In this document: piece after piece, positions 15,330 through 22,870 of the stretch
Position numbering within the stretch: position 1 is the stretch's first letter
How the letters are laid out: each line of letters starts with the position of its first letter
Source: Ruminococcus sp.
GTDB taxonomy: Bacteria; Bacillota; Clostridia; Oscillospirales; Ruminococcaceae
DNA length: 64,000 bases
NCBI GenBank assembly: GCA_017525915.1
Contig: JAFXSC010000022.1
Location: forward strand, 186,001-250,000
Direction of reading: 5' to 3'
Position numbers and translations under genes: made by a program
The notes under the pieces: model-generated
Seen by the model: the letters and a program-made list of their open reading frames with translations, nothing else
The model's database searches: none
Told to the model about the DNA's origin: nothing

Positions 15330-16243
15330 ACGCCTTCCCTTCCGGAGGCGGCTTCTTCATTCTCCTGCTGCTTGTTGAGCGGCTCAATAGTTATCGCACG
15401 CTCGGCATCAGTTGTCTCGTGGTGTCCCTCAGTGCCGGAATCGCCGCAGATCACAACTGCCTGCTTGCCCATGATCCCGTAGATATTCTCAAACTGCGCG
15501 ATCGGATATGTCACATTGCCCTTCAGCGGATCGGCGGCATATACGATCTGCTCGTCCATGTCATAGCCGTAGATCACCATGCAGTGCTGATACCAGTCGA
15601 ACACAAGGTCCTTGCCGTTGCCGGCAGTCCAGACGTACTCCGGATAGGACACCGTAAGGTCAATGGTAGACCATGCCAGTACGGGTCTGCCGTTGTCTAT
15701 CTGCCAGAAAAGCTGGCTCAGCTCGGTGCCGGTAAGGTCCTCCGCATAGCAGGGCGAATCGACCGAGGCGAAATAGCTGTCCGCGGTCTGTACCATGACA
15801 TTCGCATTGCAGCCGAAGCCGTCATAGCGCGGATTTCCGACATACGCCTCGTCCATGACCACTTCTCCGGCAAGCGCTATCGGCATATACTCATCGCAGA
15901 GCGTCAGCTTGTCGATATCAAAGCCGAGATAATTCAGGTCTGCTGTAAGCGAGGTCACCTCGCAGCCGGTAGGAAGCTCCGGTTCCTGCAAGACAGCGTC
16001 AAAGCCCTCGAGGACGTGTTTGCCGGTAGGCTCATAACCTTCGGGAACTCCGATATCGAGCCGGAAGGGTTCGGTGGGAAGCTCCGTTGCAGCCTCGGTA
16101 GTGACTTCCGTACTCTGTGCAGCAGGTTCGCTCACTTCAGCAGATCCGGCATAGCCTGAACGCTTGACTTCTCTGTAAGTTTCTACTCTTGTGCATGAAG
16201 ACATTGCCGCAGCTGCCAGCACGGCTGCTGCCGCAGTTTTCAT
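15326..16243 (-). CDS. C39-like cysteine peptidase, probable lipoprotein
   Basis: A 305-residue exported protein with a short signal segment ending AAAMSSC (C17), a weak lipobox that would anchor it to the membrane. A Thr/Glu-rich linker (about 30-65) leads to a Peptidase_C39_2 domain. The cysteine lies in LPTGCEVTSLTADLNYLGFD, the histidine in DWYQHCMVIYGYD, and the aspartate in YAADPLKG. Such proteins are common in Ruminococcus and may cleave peptides or peptidoglycan cross-links outside the cell. The longest frame begins 15 bases earlier, but AAAGGA placed 6 bases before the ATG at 16243 decides the start. It overlaps the HAD gene by 4 bases. Confidence 0.78.
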   Translation of the reverse strand: MKTAAAAVLAAAAMSSCTRVETYREVKRSGYAGSAEVSEPAAQSTEVTTEAATELPTEPFRLDIGVPEGYEPTGKHVLEGFDAVLQEPELPTGCEVTSLTADLNYLGFDIDKLTLCDEYMPIALAGEVVMDEAYVGNPRYDGFGCNANVMVQTADSYFASVDSPCYAEDLTGTELSQLFWQIDNGRPVLAWSTIDLTVSYPEYVWTAGNGKDLVFDWYQHCMVIYGYDMDEQIVYAADPLKGNVTYPIAQFENIYGIMGKQAVVICGDSGTEGHHETTDAERAITIEPLNKQQENEEAASGREGV

Positions 16244-16263
16244 TATAATTCCTTTCATTAAGC

Positions 16264-17466
16264 TTACTCCATATCTATCATGATCTTAGCCCTGTAATCC
16301 TTCTGTGCCGAGTTTACCGTTTCCAGTGCAAGTCCGTAGACATCAGATGCTCTTATCTCGAGCTCCGCGAAGCGTTCAGCCGTTTCGTTCAACTGCGAGA
16401 GCTTGGCGATAGAAGCTGCAAAAGGTATCGCAGCGTGTTCCTTGGCTCTTGCGAGTATCTCCCTGCCGCGCTCGTTGAAGGCGAGTATGCGTCCGTAGGG
16501 AGGGAGCTGCTTCATGTCCTCCCTGGTTATCCCGATGAGGAGCGAGAGCATTATGCGTCTTATCCTTGACATGGTATATCTCTTTGTTTTTACGGTAAAC
16601 AGCAGCTCATCGAGCGAGCCTGCCATCCTTGCGCCGTATATCCTGTGCTCGAGCCCCTGACCGACGTCGTTCACGGAAGCTATTTCCTCCGGAGTGGTCG
16701 TTCTCAGTTTATAAAGCATCACTCTTTCGAGCCTCGAAAGAGCTGCTATCTCTCCCCTGCTGTGAGCAGCTGTTATAGCCTCCGTCCACATAGGAGTGGT
16801 GTAAGGGCTTATCGCAGCTATGCTGTGTTCAGATGCGAGCCTTTCGCGTATATACGATGCGCTGGCATACTCTCCCGAGGGCAGCTCTCCATCATGCGGA
16901 GCCTTCACGCGCTTGACGGTGAACGGCTTCATGGATGACGAAAGCTTTTTCAGTGCCCTCATGTACTCGATAGCGAGCAGATTGTTGGGCTCTGAGATGA
17001 CCGCGCCTATCTCCGGATCAGTACCGTTGATGACAGAGGTCAGGGCTCTCGGATAAGTGTATCCCTTTTCCATTATTGCGTGTATTTCATCTGCGTGTTC
17101 GACCGAAACTGACTCGACCGCACTGAGAGCCTTTGAAAGGAGCTCCGTGCTGCCGCATTCGCTCCCGAACGATATCTCATCGACCGCTCCGAGGGCATCG
17201 AGGAGGTAGACCGCGCCGGCAGCAAAATTCTCAGCCGATGAAAGGCAGAACTGTACCGGCAGCTCGATAACGAGGTCAGCGCCGGAACGTACCGCAAGCC
17301 TTGCGCGTTCGAGCTTGTCCATTATTGCAACATCGCCGCGCTGTACAAAGCTTCCGCTCATGACAGCAGCGATGTGAGTTGCACCGTTCTTCCTCGTCTC
17401 CCTGATATGATAGAGGTGACCGTTGTGGAACGGGTTATATTCGCAGATAATGCCGCTTACTTTCAT
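16264..17466 (-). CDS. tmcAL: tRNA(Met) cytidine acetate ligase TmcAL
   Basis: Makes N4-acetylcytidine at the wobble position of elongator tRNA-Met using acetate and ATP; formerly YlbM. The nucleotidyltransferase motif IICEYNPFHNGHLYHI (HxGH) is at the N terminus, then the KLERARLAVRSGADLVIELP signature and YASASYIRERL. At 400 residues it has normal length. The reading frame extends 27 bases upstream, but GAGGAG before the ATG at 17466 and the MKVSGIICEYNPFH opening favour that start. It heads the leftward run containing mnmA, trmN6-like and rsmI, so three tRNA-modifying genes and one rRNA-modifying gene share a transcript. Confidence 0.92.
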   Translation of the reverse strand: MKVSGIICEYNPFHNGHLYHIRETRKNGATHIAAVMSGSFVQRGDVAIMDKLERARLAVRSGADLVIELPVQFCLSSAENFAAGAVYLLDALGAVDEISFGSECGSTELLSKALSAVESVSVEHADEIHAIMEKGYTYPRALTSVINGTDPEIGAVISEPNNLLAIEYMRALKKLSSSMKPFTVKRVKAPHDGELPSGEYASASYIRERLASEHSIAAISPYTTPMWTEAITAAHSRGEIAALSRLERVMLYKLRTTTPEEIASVNDVGQGLEHRIYGARMAGSLDELLFTVKTKRYTMSRIRRIMLSLLIGITREDMKQLPPYGRILAFNERGREILARAKEHAAIPFAASIAKLSQLNETAERFAELEIRASDVYGLALETVNSAQKDYRAKIMIDME

Positions 17467-17625
17467 TTTACTACCACTCCTCATAAATTTCAATGGGTTT
17501 CATAAATATTTCATGAAGTTTGCACTATATACTCAACAGATTAGAAAAATCCCGGCGTATTTTGTCCTTTTTGCCGGAATTCTACGGCAGAGAAACTCCA
17601 TATGACGAAAATTTGCAAAAAAGAC

Positions 17626-17653
17626 TTGCAATTTTCCGAAAATGGTATATAAT
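17626..17653 (+). promoter_or_regulatory. Sigma-A promoter of ackA
   Basis: TTGCAA (17626-17631), a 16-base spacer and TATAAT (17648-17653). Confidence 0.72.
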
Positions 17654-17690
17654 AATATATGCAATATTAATTTTGAAAGGATTTGCATAT

Positions 17691-18890
17691 ATGATAATCT
17701 TAGTTGTTAATGCAGGAAGCTCTTCACTGAAGTATCAGCTCATCAACATGGACGATGAGAGCGTTATCGCAAAGGGTAACTGTGACCGTATCGGTATTGA
17801 CGGCCATATCGCTCACAAGACAAGCGACGGCAGAACTCTCGATCAGGACTGCTCCTTCCCTACCCACACAGAGGCTTTCATGAAGCTCGTTGAAGCTCTT
17901 ACAACAGGTGACGCAAAGGTCATCGACAGCATGGACGAGATCTCAGCTGTCGGCCACCGTATAGTACAGGGCGCTGACGTATTCGACAAGTCCGTTCTCG
18001 TTACCGACGAGGTAATCGACCAGATCGATGACCTCCGTGAGCTCGCTCCCGTACATAACCACGCTCATGCTCTCGCTCTCCGTGCCTGCAAGAGCGTTAT
18101 CCCTGCAAATGTTCCGCAGGTAGTTGTATTCGATACCGCTTTTCACCAGACAATGCCTCCCAAGGCTTTCATGTTCGGTCTTCCCTATGAGGACTACGAG
18201 ACATATCATGTAAGAAAGTACGGCTTCCACGGCACTTCCCACCGCTTCGTTTCAAAGGCTCTCGCTGAGGCTATGGGCAAGGACGTAAAGGACCTCAAGA
18301 TAGTTTCATGCCACCTCGGAAACGGTTCTTCCATCACTGCTGTTGACGGCGGCAAGTCCGTTGATACTTCTATGGGCTTCACTCCCCTTGACGGTGTTGT
18401 TATGGGTACCCGTACCGGTTCTGTTGACCCCTCCGCTGTTACTTTCGTAGCTGACAAGCACGGCTTCACTCCATCACAGATGAGCGAGTACATGAACAAG
18501 AAGTCCGGCTTCCTCGGAGTTTCCGGCGTTGGTTCCGACAACCGCGACGTTCAGGCTGCTGCAAACGAGGGCAACAAGAGAGCTCAGCTCGTTTCCGATA
18601 TGCTCGTTTACGAGATCAGAAAGTACATCGGTTCCTACGCTGCTGCTATGAACGGCCTTGATGCTGTTCTCTTCACAGGCGGTATCGGTGAGAACTCATG
18701 GGAAGTGCGCGAGGGTGTCTGCACAGATATGGACTACTTCGGAATCAAGATCGACAAGGATCTCAACAAGTCCACAAGAGGCAAACTCATCAAGATCTCA
18801 ACTCCCGATTCAAAGGTCGAGGTATGGATCGTTCCTACAAATGAGGAGCTCCTTATCGCAAGAGATACTCTTGAACTCATCTCAAAGTAA
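17691..18890 (+). CDS. ackA: Acetate kinase
   Basis: Converts acetyl phosphate and ADP to acetate and ATP, the main substrate-level ATP step of acetate fermentation. The N-terminal signature ILVVNAGSSSLKYQLI, the KYGFHGTSHRFVS motif with the catalytic histidine, the CHLGNGSSITAVDGGKSVDTSMG loop, and the C-terminal LFTGGIGENS motif are all present. The length is 399 residues. The longest frame starts at 17520, but AAAGGA followed by ATG at 17691 and the conserved MIILVVNAGSS opening fix the start. It has its own promoter and terminator; phosphotransacetylase is not adjacent. Very secure. Confidence 0.97.
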   Translation: MIILVVNAGSSSLKYQLINMDDESVIAKGNCDRIGIDGHIAHKTSDGRTLDQDCSFPTHTEAFMKLVEALTTGDAKVIDSMDEISAVGHRIVQGADVFDKSVLVTDEVIDQIDDLRELAPVHNHAHALALRACKSVIPANVPQVVVFDTAFHQTMPPKAFMFGLPYEDYETYHVRKYGFHGTSHRFVSKALAEAMGKDVKDLKIVSCHLGNGSSITAVDGGKSVDTSMGFTPLDGVVMGTRTGSVDPSAVTFVADKHGFTPSQMSEYMNKKSGFLGVSGVGSDNRDVQAAANEGNKRAQLVSDMLVYEIRKYIGSYAAAMNGLDAVLFTGGIGENSWEVREGVCTDMDYFGIKIDKDLNKSTRGKLIKISTPDSKVEVWIVPTNEELLIARDTLELISK

Positions 18891-18920
18891 TTATACCACA
18901 GTTTCAGCATAAAATCAACA

Positions 18921-18950
18921 GAAAGCTCCGGTTAAAACCGGAGCTTTTTC
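18921..18950 (+). terminator. Terminator of ackA
   Basis: AAAGCTCCGGTT and AACCGGAGCTTT form a long perfect stem with a 2-base gap, ending in a T-run. Confidence 0.88.
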
Positions 18951-19100
18951 CGTCGCAGAGATAATTCCGGAACGCTGTGAGACTCGGGGCACATCAGATA
19001 CAGTTAGTGAAAAATTGCACAAATCATGTCACGTTCATTACTGCAATATGACTAAAACGACGATTTTGCACCTTTTTTCAAAAAATTTACCTTTGATTTC

Positions 19101-19127
19101 TTGACTTTATATATAAAAAGGTATAAA
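19101..19127 (+). promoter_or_regulatory. Possible promoter of the small membrane/HMA locus
   Basis: TTGACT (19101-19106) and the A/T-rich TATAAAAT (19122-19129) are 15 to 17 bases apart depending on the hexamer chosen. The stretch from 18951 to 19100 shows no gene. Confidence 0.45.
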
Positions 19128-19182
19128 ATCTTATTGTCAGACGATGACTATATCGTTTTCCGGAAGAAGGGAATATTTTTCA

Positions 19183-19335
19183 ATGGACGGTGTTGTCTAT
19201 TCCACCGATTTCTGGCTCGCGGTTTCAGCTGTTATCGCAGTTGCGGCTACTAACGGCAGGATCGGTAAATCGGCATTCAAGAGCAGTTCACGCAAAAGGA
19301 ACTGCAAAAAAGGTGAAAAAGATAAAAACGACTGA
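19183..19335 (+). CDS. Small single-pass membrane protein beside an HMA gene
   Basis: A 50-residue protein with one membrane segment (FWLAVSAVIAVAAT) followed by a basic tail (SSSRKRNCKKGEKDKND). It resembles the small FeoB-associated or metal-related membrane proteins that often precede a heavy-metal-associated (HMA) domain gene in Firmicutes. Here a broken HMA reading frame begins inside its 3' end. AAGGGA lies about 11 bases before the ATG at 19183, a weak fit; an upstream ATG at 19144 has no ribosome binding site. It has one cysteine only, so metal binding by this piece alone is doubtful. Confidence 0.45.
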   Translation: MDGVVYSTDFWLAVSAVIAVAATNGRIGKSAFKSSSRKRNCKKGEKDKND

Positions 19336-19521
19336 TACTGTAATGACATCGACGGTGTGATGTGCGGTATATGCAAGGCTCATGTTGATGATGCTATAAG
19401 CGTCATAAGCGTGTCGTCTTCCCGCAAATATGAAGAAACAGAGATCATTACAGAGGAAGTCCCCGATGAAGCAGCGCGCCGAAGCGCTCTTGAAAGAAAG
19501 GTCACAAGGTTCTCGGCATAA
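19313..19521 (+). pseudogene. Frameshifted HMA metal-binding domain gene
   Basis: From GTG at 19313 the frame reads VKKIKTTDTVMT and then hits TGA at 19358. The adjacent frame continues IDGVMCGICKAHVDDAI and runs to TAA at 19519. Joining them gives TVMTIDGVMCGICKAHVDDAI, an HMA-like first strand with a CxxC metal site. Adding one A near 19346-19348 would restore a single frame of about 69 residues. The C-terminal part (EEVPDEAARRSALERKVTRFSA) lacks the usual GY turn, so it may also be decayed. A sequencing error is possible. Copper or iron handling would be the expected role if intact. Confidence 0.55.
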
Positions 19522-19581
19522 GTCAGGACCCAATGAGAAGAAAGTTTTCTCGGTTTTCAGAAAGAAATGAGTACAACATCA

Positions 19582-19606
19582 CCTCCCTTCACGGGAGGCG
19601 TTTTAT
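19582..19606 (+). terminator. Terminator after the HMA locus
   Basis: CCTCCC and GGGAGG arms with a short loop, followed by CGTTTTATTT. Confidence 0.6.
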
Positions 19607-19621
19607 TTGTGTTTGTATGGA

Positions 19622-19650
19622 AATGCGCCCTCCTTTACGGAAGGCGCATT
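19622..19650 (-). terminator. Terminator of the P-type ATPase gene
   Basis: AATGCGCC and GGCGCATT arms lie 6 bases past the ATPase stop codon read leftward. The T-run is weak. Confidence 0.55.
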
Positions 19651-19655
19651 CTGCG

Positions 19656-22073
19656 TTATATTTCTTTTTCCTGCCTTGTTTTCTCTACCTTGGTGAACAG
19701 CTCGCGGAGCTTCTTGATACCGAGGGTGAGATATCTCATACAGGGCTCTGCTACGATAGCAAAATCGATGCAGAGGAGCACACATCTTGCGGACATCTTC
19801 GTGATATCGAAGAAGTCGCTGATGAATACCATGCTGAATACAAGTCCGACTGCACAGATGATGAACAGCCACATCTTGTGGACATCAAGCGGCTTGCTTA
19901 TCTCGTAGACGATCATAAGTCCGACTATACTGAGCAGTATCGTTGAAGCCGTTGCGATATCGGTGTCGCTTACGCCGAATACATGACCGAAGTAGAGCAT
20001 AGCGGCTATGATTATCGTATCAGTAATACCTGCCGGTAGCGCTTTGAGGAAAACGTTGGTCATGAACTTGCCCTTGATGAGCTCCTTGTTGGGCATCTGT
20101 GAAAGGACAAGTCCGGGTATGCCGATAGTGAAAAGGCTTATGAGCGTTATCTGCGAGGGCTTCAGCGGATATGCTATGCCGAAGCAGATAGTAAGTATAG
20201 AAAGTATGAGTGAGAAAATATTCTTTACAAGGAAAAGGCTTCCCGAACGTTCGAGGTTGTTAACGACCTTTCGGCCTTCGAGAACTACCTCCGGCATCTT
20301 TGAGAAGTCGGATTCGAGGAGGACGAGCTGTGAAGCCTGAGCTGCCGCATCACTACCCGAAGCCATTGCTACGGAGCAGTCAGCGTCCTTGAGGGCAAGT
20401 ACATCGTTTACGCCGTCACCGGTCATTGCAACGGTCTTGCCGTTTCTCTTGAGCGCCTGTACGAACTTTCGCTTCTGGTCAGGAGTTACACGTCCGAATA
20501 CAGTATAGCGCATTACGGCATCGTTGATAGAATCGTCAGTGATGAGCGTTGAAGCGTCAACATAATCGGCAGCGTGCTTGATGCCTGCCTGCTTTGCGAC
20601 CTCGGAAACGGTAACAGGATTGTCGCCGGAAATTACTTTGATGGCAACTCCCTGCTCTGCGAAGTACCTGAAGGTATCCGGCGCATCCTTTCTTATCGGA
20701 TTGGAAAGGATCACGAAGCATACCGCAGTTACCGGTTCAACGAGAGCCTTACCGTCCGGACGGCCGTTGTATTTGCCGAATGCAAGCACCCGGTAGCCCT
20801 TGCGGCTGTAATTGTCAATAATTGAACGGTGCTGGTCGAAGTCGTCCTTCAGCACGAATTCCGGTGCGCCGAGAACATATGCACCGTCCTCGAAAACCAC
20901 GCTGCTGTATTTGAATTCGGAAGAAAATCCGGTGTGTGAGATGACAGGCTGACCTGCCGGACGCTTGAAATAATTCTTCATCGCCCTCATAGTCTCGTTA
21001 TCGGCGGACTGTGCCGAAGCAAAATCGCTCAGCAGTCCCTTTACTTCCTCGACCAGCACGTTATCGTTTGCCGGAACAACGGTGTTGACCTCCATTGAAT
21101 TCTCGGTGATCGTACCGGTCTTGTCAACGCACAGCACATCGACTCGTGCGAGCGTTTCGATACATTTCATGTCGTGGATAAGTACCTTTTCGTATGCAAG
21201 CCTCATTGCGCTGACAGCCATTGTTGCACTTGCGATAAGGAACAGGCCCTCAGGTATCATACCTATGACGGCAGCGACCATTGAACGTATGCTGTCGGTA
21301 AAGTTGTCGCCGTTGTTGACGTACTGCTGCCAGAACATCAGCGCACCGATAGGGATAATAATGATACCGGCGAATTTAACAATCTTGTTGAGTGAACGGA
21401 TCATTTCGGACTGCTCGCCCTTCTTGCTTCTCTTTGCCTGCAAAGTGAGCTTGGATATATAGGAGTCCTTGCCGACCTTTTCGAGCCTTGCGTAGCACTT
21501 GCCGGAAACGATATAGCTTCCCGACATGAGCTTGTCGCCCGGCTTTTTCGGTATCTCATCGGCTTCACCGGTAAGGAGCGATTCATTTACCGAGGCGTTT
21601 CCGCTGATGACGACAGCGTCCGCGCTTATCTGGTTACCGGCTCCGAATACCGCGATATCGTCAAGGACAAGCTCCTTCGACTGGACCGATACCTCCTTGC
21701 CGTCACGGACGACTGTGGTGACCGGAGCGTTGAGCACGGTGAGCTTTTCGAGTACCTTCTTGGAACGCATCTCCTGCACGATACCGATGAGTGAGTTTGC
21801 CATGATTATCGGGATAAACGAGATATCACGCCAGCATCCTACCGCGATGAGCAGACCGCCCAGAACCGCGAAAATAAGGTTGAAGTAGGTCAGCGTGTTG
21901 TCAGCGATTATCTCCTTGGTTGTCTTTGAAGGCGATTCTACGGGCTTGTTGTAATAACCCTGAGCCTTCCTTTCAGCGACCTGTGCAGAGGTAAGTCCGC
22001 TCTGAGGATCCGCTTTGATCCTCTTGGGACCGGTCTGTTCAGGCTTGATATTGAACTGCTGAACTTTGCCCAT
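19656..22073 (-). CDS. Cation-transporting P-type ATPase (CtpE-like P2 type)
   Basis: An 805-residue ATP-driven cation pump in the cytoplasmic membrane. Visible features are the actuator loop LLTGEADEIPK, the M4 motif MIPEGLFLIASATMA, the phosphorylation site CVDKTGT (D317), MTGDGVNDVLALKDADCSVAM in the P domain, and about eight to ten membrane segments. No N-terminal heavy-metal domain or CPC motif is present, so it is not a copper or zinc P1B pump. The PEGL motif and overall arrangement recall the CtpE group, linked to calcium in mycobacteria; the ion here is an inference. GAGGGA precedes the ATG. A single-gene leftward unit. Confidence 0.85.
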   Translation of the reverse strand: MGKVQQFNIKPEQTGPKRIKADPQSGLTSAQVAERKAQGYYNKPVESPSKTTKEIIADNTLTYFNLIFAVLGGLLIAVGCWRDISFIPIIMANSLIGIVQEMRSKKVLEKLTVLNAPVTTVVRDGKEVSVQSKELVLDDIAVFGAGNQISADAVVISGNASVNESLLTGEADEIPKKPGDKLMSGSYIVSGKCYARLEKVGKDSYISKLTLQAKRSKKGEQSEMIRSLNKIVKFAGIIIIPIGALMFWQQYVNNGDNFTDSIRSMVAAVIGMIPEGLFLIASATMAVSAMRLAYEKVLIHDMKCIETLARVDVLCVDKTGTITENSMEVNTVVPANDNVLVEEVKGLLSDFASAQSADNETMRAMKNYFKRPAGQPVISHTGFSSEFKYSSVVFEDGAYVLGAPEFVLKDDFDQHRSIIDNYSRKGYRVLAFGKYNGRPDGKALVEPVTAVCFVILSNPIRKDAPDTFRYFAEQGVAIKVISGDNPVTVSEVAKQAGIKHAADYVDASTLITDDSINDAVMRYTVFGRVTPDQKRKFVQALKRNGKTVAMTGDGVNDVLALKDADCSVAMASGSDAAAQASQLVLLESDFSKMPEVVLEGRKVVNNLERSGSLFLVKNIFSLILSILTICFGIAYPLKPSQITLISLFTIGIPGLVLSQMPNKELIKGKFMTNVFLKALPAGITDTIIIAAMLYFGHVFGVSDTDIATASTILLSIVGLMIVYEISKPLDVHKMWLFIICAVGLVFSMVFISDFFDITKMSARCVLLCIDFAIVAEPCMRYLTLGIKKLRELFTKVEKTRQEKEI

Positions 22074-22207
22074 ATTTATGATCCCTCACGATCCTCCGGC
22101 AGCGAGCCGGATAAATTCTGTCCTGACAAACAGGAAATATCATTTTATTATTATATCATATTTTAAAAAAGAATTCAATGCTTTTTATAAATTTAAAGCA
22201 AAATTCC

Positions 22208-22235
22208 GTCAACCTATTTCCTATAAAAGGTTGAC
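22208..22235 (+). promoter_or_regulatory. BirA-type operator overlapping the bioY -35 box
   Basis: GTCAACC (22208-22214), a 14-base spacer and GGTTGAC (22229-22235) form a perfect inverted repeat. Arrangement and sequence agree with the BirA biotin-repressor sites known in Firmicutes (TTGTTAACC-like half sites). The right half contains the TTGACA of the promoter, so bound BirA would block RNA polymerase. Confidence 0.82.
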
Positions 22236-22259
22236 AAATCAAAATGAGTGTGATATAAT
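22231..22259 (+). promoter_or_regulatory. Consensus sigma-A promoter of bioY
   Basis: TTGACA (22231-22236), a 17-base spacer and TATAAT (22254-22259). Confidence 0.85.
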
Positions 22260-22277
22260 ATTCAAAGAGGTGATGTT

Positions 22278-22835
22278 ATGTCAGATACAATAACAAGAAA
22301 ACAACCAATAATTACCGTAAGAGAAATGACAGCCGCCGCCATGATGACCGCTGTCACCGCGATATGCGCGTGGATATCAGTTCCGGCGAACGTCCCGTTC
22401 ACTCTCCAGACCTTTGCGATATTCACAGCTGTCCTTATTCTCGGAGCAAAGGGCGCGACTCTCTCAGTCCTGACCTACCTCCTTCTCGGTGCAGTCGGAG
22501 TGCCGGTGTTTGCCGGATTCAAGGGCGGTCTGAGCATAATTCTCGGTACTACCGGCGGTTATATGCTCGGCTTCCTGCTTATCCCGCTGGTCTGCCTCGG
22601 CAAGGAGAAGATTTTCGGTCAGAAGATCATTTTCACTGTCGCTGCGCTTTTAGTCGGACTGCTTCTCTGTTACACTTTCGGCACATCATGGTTCATTCAC
22701 GTCAGCACTAAAGCAGTTTCAGTAAAACAGGCACTGAAATGGTGCGTTATCCCATTCATTATCCCTGACCTTATGAAGCTCGCACTCGCATTGTTTGTAT
22801 CATACAGGGTGAGAAAACATCTGAAATTCTATTAA
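22278..22835 (+). CDS. bioY: Biotin transporter BioY (ECF S component)
   Basis: Membrane protein of 185 residues that binds biotin and imports it, normally with the shared ECF ATPase/T module. It has six hydrophobic segments and the family motifs MTAVTAICAWISVP, FTLQTFAIFTAVLILG, YLLLGAVGVPVFAGFKGG and TGGYMLGFLL. AGAGGTGAT precedes the ATG. The gene stands alone with a promoter whose -35 box lies in a BirA-type operator, so biotin repression is likely. The absence of bioA/B/D genes nearby fits biotin uptake, but the rest of the genome is not visible. Very secure. Confidence 0.94.
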   Translation: MSDTITRKQPIITVREMTAAAMMTAVTAICAWISVPANVPFTLQTFAIFTAVLILGAKGATLSVLTYLLLGAVGVPVFAGFKGGLSIILGTTGGYMLGFLLIPLVCLGKEKIFGQKIIFTVAALLVGLLLCYTFGTSWFIHVSTKAVSVKQALKWCVIPFIIPDLMKLALALFVSYRVRKHLKFY

Positions 22836-22838
22836 TGA

Positions 22839-22866
22839 GTAAAGGACGCATCAAGCGTCCTTTTAC
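22839..22866. terminator. Shared bidirectional terminator (bioY / histidine kinase)
   Basis: AAAGGACGC and GCGTCCTTT arms around ATCAA. T-rich sequence follows on the plus strand and A-rich sequence precedes it, so it can serve both convergent genes. Confidence 0.75.
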
Positions 22867-22870
22867 TTTT

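Noticed and set aside
17520-17690. 57-residue N-terminal extension of acetate kinase
   Set aside because: It spans the promoter of ackA, and the conserved kinase start is at 17691.
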